DNA of 64,000 nucleotides from Sesamum alatum (taxonomy: Eukaryota > Streptophyta > Magnoliopsida > Lamiales > Pedaliaceae): the NCBI GenBank assembly GCA_034509735.1, contig JACGWO010000004.1, forward strand, positions 12,009,395 through 12,073,394, in the 5' to 3' direction. Below the pieces are notes generated by a model. The model saw only the letters and a list, made by a program, of their open reading frames with translations, was not told the DNA's origin and ran no database searches. A program made the position numbers and the translations under genes. Positions 46,682 through 58,160 of this stretch are shown here, piece after piece; position 1 is the stretch's first letter, and every line of letters begins with the position of its first letter.

Positions 46682-48911
46682 TGAAGGACAAGCGGATCCG
46701 CCCGGGAGCGCGAGCGGAAGCGAGAAAGCGTGGAAAGTGCGTAAATTTAAATAAAATTCAAAATACGCGAATCCCAAGGGGTGTACCCTTGGGTGCTCAA
46801 CCGGGCGTTCGATGTAGGATGTGTAAATATTAAAACATATATTTAAACACATAGGGCATAGATATATATAAAGGGAATCAATCAAAGCGTAATAAACCGT
46901 TACCTTTGATTGTCTAGCGTATGCTCCCGGCTACTAGCGTTGTTCCTTCTCCGGAATGCTCACGAAATCCAAACGTATGGATTCTCCAAAGGTGATCAAC
47001 ACCACACCGGAAGAAACACACGTTCTTCTTGCTAGAAAAGAACGGGTTTAGGAAGGAATCGGTTTAAGAGAAGAACACTATGAATTAGTGTTCTCTTAAA
47101 CTTACTTTGTTCTTCTTCTTGATTCAAAATCAAGTGAAGAACACAAGTGTAAGAGAGAGAGGGAGCACGAAAATTGAGAGAGAGGAGAGGATTTTTGTCT
47201 TCTCTTTTTCCTAGAAAAAGATGAATAATGAATCACTTATGCTAGGTGTTGTATATTCTAATATATATACATAATTAATGTGATTATTGGAATGTGTCTA
47301 GATTCATCCAAGGATGTCTAGATTCATTCCAATCAATCACCATCAATTCTTCAATCAAGCCTACCAAAATTTATGGTATGATCAAATCATACCAAAAGGG
47401 AAGAGCTTGATTGGAGTTGATTTGTCTCTTTCCAAAAGAGACAAGTCAACATACCACCTAGCATGAAACATGGCTGATTTTGCTTCCTCCAAGGGAGCAT
47501 GTCGGCCATATTTAATTAAGGGAAGAAGTCCAACTTCTTCCTATTCCAAATTAGGAATTATTTCTCCTCTCGGGTATAATTTAACGGACCGGGTTTTATC
47601 GTAATCCAATTACGACGAACCCAATATTAAATCCAATTTAATGTCCACTTAAATTATTCCCGTTGATCTTTTAATCCAATTAAAAGATCCAACGTCTCAA
47701 CATCTCATCTTTCCATATTTAATCGAAAATCCAATTTACCGATTAAATGAAAGCCCGATACAATATTGGCCCGTCCATCCAATGGACTTTCCCTTAAGTA
47801 ATCCAATTACTTATTTTATCCTTCGAGATTGACTCCAAGTTGATCTCTCAACCTCCTCGGTGATTTGTGTGTGACCCTTTAGGTTCACCCTCAACTAGAC
47901 TTGGGCCCGTGTCCCACAAGGGCCCGTTACCATGGGTGGCCGTCTAGCAACGGTCCATGGCACTAGAGACTAGGTGAATTGGCGTGAACATTTAGGCGCC
48001 GATTCCATACGGGTACGATCCTTCCGTCTACCGCCTCCCGGCCTTAGTCTAGGGTATGGAATTGGGCGTCGGTTCCCATCCTTGACTAGGCATCTATGCT
48101 TAATACTCGAGACCACGTATGCTTCATTGCGTCGACACAGGAAACCATTCCCTGTTCGACCAACCACTGTGGCCACAGCTTCAAACAGCATGAACGTGTC
48201 TCCGAGTGCATAGGAGATACCTCTGTCACATACTGACAGGGGACGGATCCTCTTCTTGGAATCCACCGTCCTCGCTACACATTCCGACTGCACTGGACAA
48301 GGCTTATAATGATCATCTTACAGAATGATCACCTCTCGCCAGATCCAAGATACAGCCGTCCTGTGCACGTGACTGCCATGATTCCTCAAGTCTGAGGATT
48401 ACTCCCATACTATCGGAACCGGGGAATCCAATCATACCGACCAAGCCTCCAAGTCTTCCATATGATGATCCCCGCGAGTCAGTCCAGTCGGCTCGACCCC
48501 AGTCGACCAACCCATCAAGACCGTGTAGGTGTCCCACGCCTGTCGCCGATGAAACACGGCACTCATCCAATGAACACGACTCTTGATGCAAGTCTCAATA
48601 GGACTCTCGATGCCCTGTCTCGAGGTCCTCGACTTGGAACGTTTCAGACCCAACTCTTAATCAGTTGGTTTCATGACCACCATCCAATGCGTGGCCCAAC
48701 TGCACGAGTTGTTATCCATGGTCTGTGGGCTTTGTTGCGATATAAGTTAAAAAAACCGTTTTAACAAATGTAAAGTGAGCACAACAAAGTAGGTACCAAT
48801 AGTGACGAACACTCACTTTATTCATCACATAATAATATTACAATTACATCGAGTTGTATAATAGGTTACAAATCGCCAAACCTATTGGCTTTCTGGTCAC
48901 CTATTCTAACA
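46682..48911 (-). mobile_element. Solo LTR E (B subfamily)
   Basis: Minus-strand LTR of 2230 bp from TGTTAGAATAGGTGACC at 48911 to GTCCTTCA at 46682. It is flanked by the perfect duplication CTGCT (46677-46681 and 48912-48916), so it is the product of LTR-LTR recombination that removed the interior. Dyad 48167-48178, hairpin 46773-46793, conserved block near 47930-47978. Its terminal part is very close to the LTR starting at 63362. Confidence 0.93.
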
Positions 48912-48984
48912 CTGCTTCGGGGCTTCTTTTTTATTTTTATTAGCCTTAAGGAACCAAATAGCTTCGGGGCTCGTGAATGTCAAA

Positions 48985-49345
48985 TAAAGTACCAATGTGA
49001 AGGGCCCCCTCTCTTCAGATAAAATATCAATGTGAGGGCCCATCCCCCTCTTTTAGAATAAAATATCAGTGTGATGGGTCATCCCTCTTTTAGAATAAAA
49101 TATTAAATTTGAGGGGTCATCTCCCTCTTTTAGAATAAAATACCAATGTGAGGGGACATCCCCCTCTCTTAGAATAAAATACTGAATGTGAGGGGCCATC
49201 CCCCTATTTTAGAATAAAATATTGAATGTGAGGGGTCATTCCCCTATTTTAGAATAAAATATTGAATGTGAGGGGTCATTCCCCTATTTTAGAATAAAAT
49301 ATTGATGCGAGGGGCCATCCCCCTCTTTTAGCATAAAATGTGTTC
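48985..49345. repeat. Minisatellite, period about 40 bp, about nine copies
   Basis: The unit contains GAGGGG(C/T)CATCCCCCTCTTTTAGAATAAAATAT. AGAATAAAAT recurs at about 49055, 49092, 49132, 49171, 49211, 49251 and 49291, with edge variants at 49017 and 49330. The GAGGGG...CCCCTC core is itself an inverted repeat. Units are contiguous, with no spacer-repeat alternation as in CRISPR. Confidence 0.9.
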
Positions 49346-49354
49346 TTTCCTTTT

Positions 49355-49805
49355 TTCTTTCGCTTTTTAATTATTATTATCACGTCGCATATTTAGCTCA
49401 AAGAGAGTTTTAGGATATTTAATACAGATAAAATGAAGTTTACTAAGCATTTATTGTTAAGGATTTTATATTCTTTATACTTAAGGTTTAGGAGATATTA
49501 TTCTCTAAATATTTTAATGAAGGACAAGCAGATCTGCTCGGGAGCGCGAGCGGAAGCGAGAAATGCGTAAATTACAAACAATAGCATGAATTAAATCGCA
49601 TATTAAAACGAAGTCCCAAGGGGTGTACCCTTAGGTGCTCAACCGGGCGTTCGATGTAGGAAGTATCAATACTAAGGCACGTATCATACATAGGGCATAG
49701 ATGAATTGAAAACAATGAAAGGGTAATGAATTGTTACCTTCAGGTTTTCACGTGCGTACGGCAACAAGCTTTGTTCCTTCTTCCGAATGTTCACCAAGTT
49801 CAAAC
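49355..49805 (-). repeat. Inverted copy of element B 3' end and its flank
   Basis: Reverse complement of 38101-38552: flank, TTAAA duplication, the terminal ~283 bp of the B LTR and the GTTTG next to element C. It leads straight into LTR D, as 38101 leads into the C LTR, so the duplicated block includes the C insertion junction. Confidence 0.92.
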
Positions 49806-51795
49806 TGTTAGAATAGGTGACCATGTAAGCCAATTTTGGCGGGTATATGTAACCTATGTCTAGACAATTATAGGTGTTTGATAAATCATTAATGAATAAA
49901 GAAGTGAATTTCATTTGGTATTACTTTGTTTGTGTTCACTTATATCTGTTTTCTATATCTGTTCACTACGCAAACAAAGCCCACGGACTGAGAATCAATT
50001 TCGGGGACTGGGACTACGCTTGGAGGTAGGTCCATGGAATCAGTCTTCCCGAATCAGTCCGGAAATCTCCAAGTCAAGGAATCCCGAAAATGGGTACCGG
50101 GATTCCATTTGAGACTTGCACTAAGCACCTGCTGTCGTGTTTCATCGACGGGTGACGAGGGTCGTCTAAGCAGTGTTAGTGGGTTAGCATGCTAGGACGC
50201 AGCTGACTGAGGTGACTCGCGGGAACCGTCTTACGGAGGACCTTGAGTATGGTCAGCAAGGTATGACGTGTATTCCCGGTTCCAACGGTACAGGTCAAGT
50301 CCTTTGACTTGAGGAATTGCTGAGTTTACCTGTACATCAGGGCTGTATCTTAGGTATGGTGAGAGATTGCCAGAATTCTCTTTGGTAGTCATAAGCCATG
50401 TCTAGTGCAGTTCTGGTGTGCAAAGTGACAGTAGTTTCCAAGAAAGGATCTGTCTCCTATCAATAGGTTTTGGCAGTTGAGTCTCATATATATACTCTAG
50501 GTCTTGTCCCTAAAACTGTGGCCACAGTGACTGAACAGAAGGGAAGGATTCCCTTGCGGCGTTTAGTGAGGACAGACCAACACTTAGGTCCAAAATGGGT
50601 ACCTGCATTTTCCGTGCCCTAGACTCTAAGTGATGAGACCGAAGACAGAAGGACAAGTGTACTGTTAGAGCCTAAATGTTCATCCCTGAATATTTCACCT
50701 AGTCTCTAGTGCCATGGACCGTTGCTAGATGGCCACCCATGGTAACGGAAGGATTCTAGGAATCCGACCAAGTCTAGTTGAAAGGTGAACCTAAAGAGTC
50801 ACACACTATCCACACACATTTAGATATTTAATTAGGAATTAAATATTGGAGTGAAGGAATGATTAAATTGGATTTAATCGGGTCCTCTATTTTTCTTGGA
50901 GAAATAATTCCTTCTATTAGATATAAGGAATTAAATTGATAAATTAGATTTATCAAAGGGATTTATTTAATGGGCTTAAATAATATTTATATTTATTTTA
51001 GCCTCTTGGAAATATTTAAATAGGTTTTAAATATTCCATTAAATTAAATTAAATCAACGGTTGAGATCAATGGGAGAGATGGATGGCTAGGATTGTTTTG
51101 ACTAGGTCAAAACACTACTTTGACTAGGACTTTGACTAGGTCAAAATCCTAGTCAAATTAGAGTTCTTGAAAGAGGAGTTAAAAGAGGATTAAAATCCTC
51201 TTCTATATAAACCCCTAGCATCCTACAAGTTGCATGATGATGAAATTCCAACACACACAACACACACACACAACTCGGCTCTCTCTCCCTCTATCTCGTC
51301 CGCCCTCTCTCTCTCACACACTCCAAGAAAATTATTTTTCTTTGTTCTCTTGTTCTTGGAACATTAGAACTTGATGAATCAATACCGTTAATTCATAACG
51401 TGTTGTTGATTCATCCACTCCAAAATATAAACTTGTTCGTTGCTAGCACGACGTGCAAGATACGTGGGTGGATCGTGTGTCACGATTTGGAGGGTCTCAA
51501 GAACGAGATCTTGGTGCAAAACGGGGAACAACGCGTGTAGCCGTTGAAGACGAAAACGACAACGGGTAGGTCTCGTTTATGATTTTCGTCCCTTTTAATT
51601 TTCTACCCTATGGCCTCCATGATATGTTATATGTGATTTATTCATGAGATACACCGAACACCCGGGAATTTCAAAGGCACACCCTTTGAAACGTGTTCTT
51701 GAATTTAAAGCATGTTTAAATTTCCGCATTTATTTTTTAATTATACCGCGCTTCCGCATTCGCGCTTTTCCCGGGACGATCCACAATTCCTTTCA
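49806..51795 (+). mobile_element. LTR D (C subfamily), solo, with non-matching flanks
   Basis: 1990 bp from TGTTAGAATAGGTGACC to ATTCCTTTCA, close to the C LTRs and complete at its PBS end, unlike the C 5' LTR. The left flank is CAAAC (49801-49805) and the right flank is AATTC (51796-51800), so it is not a simple solo LTR. No PBS follows. Dyad 50516-50527, hairpin 51669-51691, TATA-like box 51204-51211. Confidence 0.92.
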
Positions 51796-52812
51796 AATTC
51801 CTTCACCCCCTCGGTGATTTGTGTGTGACCCTTTAGGTTCAACCTCAGCTAGACTTGAGCTCGTGTCCAATAGGAGCCCGTCACCATGGGTGGCCGTCTA
51901 GCAACGGTCCATGGCACTAGAGACTAGGTGACTGGTGGCATGAACATTTAGGCGCCGATTCCGTACGGGTACGGTCCTACTGTCGACCGTCTCTCGGCCA
52001 TAGTCTAGGGTATGAAATTGGGCCTCGGTTCCCATCGTTGACTAGGCAACTATGCTTCATATCCGAGATGCGTTTACTCAATTACTATGGCCATAGACTT
52101 TCAGAGTCTAAACCATCTCAAAGCGCATAGGAGACATCACCGTCATATACTGACAGGGGACAAATCCTTTCTTGGAATCCACCCTCCTCGCTACATACTC
52201 CAACTGCACTGGACAAGGCTTATAATGACCATCTTACAGAATGATCACCTCTCGCCAGATCCAAGATACAGTCTTCATATGCATGTGACTGCTATGATTC
52301 CTCAAGTTTGGGACTAATCCCGTACTATCAGAATCGAGAATTCCAGTCATACCGCCCAAGCCTCCAAGGCTTCCATATGACGATTCCCACGAGTCACTTC
52401 AGTCAGTCAACCACCCTGTCAACTAACCCACTAATATTGCATAGACGTCCTTCGTCTATCGCCGATGAAACTCGACACTCACCCAGTGAATGCAATACTT
52501 AGTGCAAGTCTCAATAGGACACTCGATGCCTAGTCTCGAGGTCCTCGACTTGGAATATTTCAGACCAACCCTCAGAAGTTGGTTTCATAGCCGCTATCCA
52601 ATGCGCAACCCAGCTACATGGGTTATCCAATTGGTCTATGGGAATTTGTTGTCACGTTGAAATGCCGATCAACGTTAGTAGTAAGCACAACAAACACAGT
52701 GCCAGTGATGAATACTTACTCTATTCATCAGGATAATATTGTATTAATAAAGATTGACGAATAGTTCCCAAAACTGCCAATCTAATTGGCTTTCTGGTCA
52801 CCTATTCTAACA
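51796..52812 (-). repeat. Partial LTR J (A/H-like subfamily)
   Basis: Minus-strand LTR start TGTTAGAATAGGTGACC at 52812, similar to the start half of the A LTR. It is cut at 51796 by the junction with D. It has CTATGGCCATAG at 52085-52096 and the conserved block near 51884-51930. It sits within LTR G sequence. Confidence 0.85.
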
Positions 52813-53102
52813 ACTTGCACTAAGGATTGGATTCATTAGATGAGTATCGTGTTTCATCGGTGACAGAAATTTGACGTCTATGCAATATTAGTGGGTTAGT
52901 TAACAAGGGTAGTGTCGTCTGACTGAGATGACTCGCGGGAATCGTCATATCTAAGCCACACGGGCTTGGTCGATATGACTTGTATTCCCATTCCTATAGT
53001 ATGGGATTAATCCTCGAACTTGAGGAATCACGACAGTCGCTTCCATACGAAGGCTGTATCTTGAATCTGGAAAGCGATGATCGTGTCATAAGACATGGCT
53101 AT
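52813..53102 (+). repeat. Partial LTR G, segment 1
   Basis: Interior LTR sequence (ACTTGCACTAAGGATTGG, TCGTGTTTCATCGGTGACAG) with its own start missing to the left, where J lies. It resumes at 55342 after solo LTR S. Confidence 0.8.
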
Positions 53103-55336
53103 TGTTAGAATAGGTGACCAGAAAGTCAATGGTATTGGCTGTTCTGAGAACCATTCGTCAATCTGTGAACAAGTAATATTATGTTAATGAATGTAGTAAG
53201 GATTCATAGGCATGAGTTTGTTGTACTTACTGCTTGCATCGTTACGATGTCACAACAAACGCCCACAGACTGAAATAATATTTCGGGAAATTGGAACTAC
53301 GCTTGGAGGTAGGTTCATGAAATCAGTTTCGCCAAATCAGTCTGAAATACTCCAAGTCAAAGGAATCTCGAGACAGGGCATCGAGAATCCATTTGAGACT
53401 TGCACTAAGCATCTGCTGTCGTGTTTCATCGACGGGTGACGAGGATCGTCTAAGCAGTGTTAGTGGGTCGGCCTGCTGGGGAGCGGCCGACTGAGGTGAC
53501 TCGGGGGAATCGTCATATGGAAGCCACTCAGGCTTGGTCGGTATGACTCGTATTCCCGGTTCCGATAGTACGGGATTAGTCCTCGGACTTGAGGATCACG
53601 GCAGTCCCCTACATACTAAGGCTGTATCTTGGATATGGTGAAATTTGACCGGTTATATTACATGGTCATCATAAGCCTCGTCTAGTGCAGTCGGAGTATG
53701 TAGGAACGGTGAATTCCAAGATAGGATCTGTCCCCTGTCAAAGGATATGACAGCAAGATCTCCTATGCGCTTGGAGATGGTTTAGACTCACAAAGTCTAT
53801 GGCCATAGCACTTGATGTAGTGGGAAAGGATTTCCTACGTCGAGTTAAACCTATCTCGAGCATTATGCATAGTTGCCTAGTCAAGGATGGGAACCGACCC
53901 CTAGACTAAAGGCCGGGAGACAGGCGACAGTAGGACCGTACCCGTACGTATCGAGCGTCGGTAGGACCGCACCTGCGTATAACTCAGAGCCTAAATGTTC
54001 ACACCATAAATTCACCTAGTCTCTAGTGCCATGGACCGTTGCTAGATGGCCACCCATGGTAACGGACTACTTTGGTTATGAAATAACAAGAAGTAGGTCC
54101 AAGTCTAGCTGAAAGGTGAACCTAAAGAGTCACACCCGCTACACTAAATGAAAGGGAATTAATTTGGAATTAATTCCGGGAGAAGGTTTTAATTTAATGG
54201 AATTAAATTATACTTCTTGGAGATTCAAGCCTCGATGAATTATTTGGAATAATCGGGCTTGAGTTCATAAATTAGATTTATGAATTTTATAAAGCATGGG
54301 CTTTCCTTTTAATTAGATTAAAAGGGTGAATTAATTAATTAGTGGGCTTGGTATATTAAATAGGATTTAATATAAAGTCCATGGGACTATTTAATTTAGA
54401 ATTAAATAATCCCATTCTATGGAATTAATTAATGGGCTTGGTATATTAAATAGGATTTAATATAAAGTCCATGGGACTATTTAATTTAGAATTAAATAAG
54501 TCCTTTCCATTAATTAATTAATGGGCTTAGTATATTAAATATGATTTAATATAAAGTCCATGGGAATATTTAATTTAGAATTAAATAGGCCCATTCCATA
54601 AAGCCCATCAAAATGGATGAACAAGATTTGATTTAGAGAATAATGAGATGAAGGGCCATGATTAATTTGACTTAATCAAAGCCTAATTTGACTAGCATTT
54701 GACTAGGTCAAAATCCTAGTCAAAGTGTGTCTCTTTGGAAGAGTTTGAGAAGGAATAGGAATTCCATCTTCTAAAAATACTCAAAAAACACACACTCACA
54801 CCTAGTATTCTCTACAACTCTCATCTCTCATCTCCCTCAAATTTTCGTCCATCCCCTTCTTTTCTCTCCAAGAATTATACTTTGTTCTTCTTGATTTATT
54901 CAAGTTAAGAACATAACAGACATTGATTGCGTTAATTCATAGCGTGTATCGATGTCTCTTCTCCCCAAATAATTTCTTACTAGCACAAGGGTTGTTTGCT
55001 TTCCGGTGGAGCGAGTGAGATGATTTAGAGGGTCTCTTCTTGAGATCTTGGTGCAAAACGGGGAACAATGCATGTAGCCGAACAAAGACAAAACTACAAC
55101 CGGGTAGGTTCTTTAATTATGGTTTTCGTTTCTAATTCTATGGCCTCCATGTTGTGTTTTATTGAACATGAGATACACCAAACGCCCGGGAGAGTCAAGG
55201 GCACACCCTTTGATTCGTTTATGTACGTTATGCATGATTTAAATTCCATTTAATTATGTTTTGTAATTTTATTACGCACTATTTCGCGCTTCCGCTATAC
55301 GCGTTAATCTCCCGGGCCGATCCACACAATCTTTCA
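53103..55336 (+). mobile_element. Solo LTR S (distinct subfamily)
   Basis: 2234 bp from TGTTAGAATAGGTGACC to ACAATCTTTCA, flanked by the perfect duplication GCTAT (53098-53102 and 55337-55341). It carries CTATGGCCATAG at 53797-53808, the conserved block near 54013-54062 and the hairpin near 55192-55216. Confidence 0.92.
54335..54600. repeat. Three tandem units of about 90 bp inside solo LTR S
   Basis: TGGGCTT(G/A)GTATATTAAATA recurs at 54343, 54433 and 54522. Each unit continues with AATATAAAGTCCATGGGA and TTTAGAATTAAATA. Confidence 0.85.
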
Positions 55337-55341
55337 GCTAT

Positions 55342-55947
55342 CATAAGCCTTTTCAGTACAATCGAAGTACGTAGAGAGGAAGGTGGATTCCAAAATAGGA
55401 TCTATCCCCTGTCAAAGATTATGACAGCGTGATCTCCTATGCACTCTGACATGGTTCAAACTCTCAAAGTCTATGGCCGTAGCACTTGATTGAGTGGGAA
55501 AGGACTTCCTACGTCAATCATAGAGTTAGACCTATCTCAAGTTTGAAGCATAGATGCCTAAGTCAAGGATGGGAACCAACATCCTATTCCATGCCGTAGA
55601 CTACGGCCGGGAGATAGGCGATAGTACGACTGTACCTGTATATAACTCAGAGCCTAAATGTTCACGCCACGTATTCACCTAGTCTCTAATGCCATGGACC
55701 GGTGCTAGATGGCCACCCGTGGTGACGGACCACTTTGGTTATGAGATAACAAGAAGTAGGTCCAAGTTTAGTTGAGCGTGAACCTAAAGAGTCACACCCG
55801 CTTCACCGGATGTGAAAGAAATTAATTTGGAATTAATACCGGGAGAAGGTTTAGTTTAATAAGATTAAATTATACTTCTTAGAGATTCAAACCTTGATGG
55901 ATTAATTGGATTAATTGGGCTTGAGTTCATTAATTGAATTTATGGAT
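55342..55947 (+). repeat. Partial LTR G, segment 2
   Basis: Continues G after S (CATAAGCCTTTTCAGTACAATCG). It has CTATGGCCGTAG at 55471-55482 and the conserved block near 55677-55726. It is interrupted at 55948 by element H, and its remainder is not in the window. Confidence 0.8.
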
Positions 55948-58145
55948 TGTTAGAATAGATGACCAGAAAGTCAATTAGATTGGCTATTCTGGGAACTATT
56001 CGTTGATCTTTATCAAAGTAATATTATATTGATGGATAAAGTAAGTATTCATCACCGGAAAAATGTGTTTGTTGTGCTTATTACTTGCATTGAATGCCGT
56101 TTCAATGTCACAATAAATGCCCACAGACTAATTTGTTAAACCTATTGAGTTGAGTTGCGCATAGGTTGACAGCTATAAAACCATCTTCTTGAAGGTCGGT
56201 CTGAAACGTTTCAAGTCGAGGACCTCGAGATTGGGCCTCGAGTCCCTATTGAGACTTGCACTAAGTATTGCATTCACTCGGTGAGTGCCGAGTTTCATCG
56301 GTGCCAGACGTAGGTCGTCCATGCAATTTTAGTGGGTTAGTTGACAAGGTAGTCGACTGACTGAACTGACTCGCGGAAATCGTCATATGGAAGCCTTAGA
56401 GGCTTGGCCGGTATGATTGGAATTTCCGGTTCCGATAGTACGGGATTAGTCCTCGAAAATGAGGAATCATGGCAATCGCATGCATATGAAGGTTGTATCT
56501 TGGATCTGGCGAGTTGTGACCATGTATTCAATATGTTCATTATAAGCCTTGTCCAGTGCAGTCGGAGTATGTAGTGAGGACGGTGGATTCCAAGAGAGAA
56601 TCAGTCCCCTGTCAGTATTTGACAGCTACGTCTCCTATGCGCTTTGAGATGGTTTCGACTCATTAAGTCTACGACCGTAGCGATTGGTCGAGTAAGGAAT
56701 GGTTCACTAGGTCGATCAATAGAGTAAACGGGTCTCGCATTTATAGCATAGTTGCCTAGTCCAGGATGGGAACCGACGCCAAATTCCATGCCCCAGACTA
56801 AGGCCGTGAGATGATCGACGGAAGGATTGTACCTATATGGAATTCGGAGCCTAAATATTCACGCCAACATTCACCTAGTCTCTAGTGCCATGGACTGTTG
56901 CTAGATGGCCACCCATGGTATCGGGCATTTCTGATTAATGGTTAATCAAAAATAATTAATTAAATTGGATTTAATTAATTAATTGTGTTGGACACAAGCC
57001 CTAGTCTAGCTGAGGGTGAACCTAAAGAGTCACACACAAATCACTATGGAAGTAGTGGAATTAATTTGGAATTAATTCTAGAAGAAGTGAATTAATTTAA
57101 TTGGATTAAATTAATTCAAGGAGAATATAAATGATTATATCATTTATTGGGAAAATCCATTGGATGGATAGCCCAAGAATTAATTAATTGGATTAATTAA
57201 TATTGGACTTAATACCTTTAAATTAATTGGATTAATTTATTTGGTTTCGTTTAATTAATTGATTGGATCAATTAGTTAGTGTTTGAGTTTATGTTTATTT
57301 AATTGGATTAAATAAAAATTTGGATTTCAATAAGGTTTAAAATTAATTGGATTAATTTGAAATCCATGGATCATTTGATTTAATTAGATTAAATCAAGAC
57401 CGGTCAAAACCGGTCCATGACTTGAAATCAAAGCTCAAAGGTTTGATACAAGTTAAAGAGGAGTTGAAAGTCCTCCATGTAAGCAATGATGTGGCTCCAT
57501 GTAAGCAATGATATGGCTTGCCATGATGGCTAGGTGGTCAACATATTGTGCTAACATGATTGGAGGTTGAGCACAAGTTGTGCAATAGTGTGTAGGTGGT
57601 TTTGGAAACTACCCACAACTACACAACATATGTATACACTTTTCAACTCCCTAACTTGCACTCTGCTCACACAAGCCACGAAATTCCTGCATTTTTCTCC
57701 TTCTTTTGAGTTCTCTTTGAATTAGATTCAAGATGAGAACATGAGAAATACGTATACACTAATCAATAGTGTAATACGTTTTTTGTTTCTTCCTTGATCT
57801 AGCTTCTACCTAGCAGTAGATGTAGATTTGCTTCCATTGTTGTGGTGTAGACAAATTATAGGGGTTCTAATTTGAATCCTAAGGTGAACGAAAAAGGAAC
57901 GAAAAGAGAATCAAAGCTTGTTGCCGTTGTAACATGTGAAACGAAAAAGGTATGTTTCTATTTTAATTATTGCACTTTTTCGTTTCCTCCTCTAGCCACA
58001 TGTTCAAGAATGGTTTTTTTTATGTTATGATGCTTTTGAATACACTGAACGCTCGGGAATTCAAAGGGAACACCCCTTTGAAATCATTTTTAATTTCATT
58101 TATTTTACGCTTCCGCCGCTTTCACGGGCCATACCGATTCTTTCA
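55948..58145 (+). repeat. Element H 5' LTR
   Basis: 2198 bp, TGTTAGAATAGATGACC to CCGATTCTTTCA. The palindrome position is CTACGACCGTAG (56669-56680). Hairpin 58060-58082, conserved block near 56873-56922. A 23-bp phrase around CATGTAAGCAATGAT is duplicated near 57476-57512. Confidence 0.9.
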
Positions 58146-58146
58146 G

Positions 58147-58160
58147 TGGTATCAGAGCTC
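58147..58160 (+). other. Element H primer-binding site
   Basis: TGGTATCAGAGCTC, one base after the LTR end, complementary to initiator Met-tRNA. Confidence 0.9.

Noticed and set aside
48985..49345. Possible CRISPR-like array
   Set aside because: Units are contiguous and vary throughout without a repeat-spacer pattern. This is a plant minisatellite.
53103..55336. Considered as the 5' LTR of a full element
   Set aside because: No primer-binding site follows, and the 5-bp flanks match perfectly, so it is a solo LTR.
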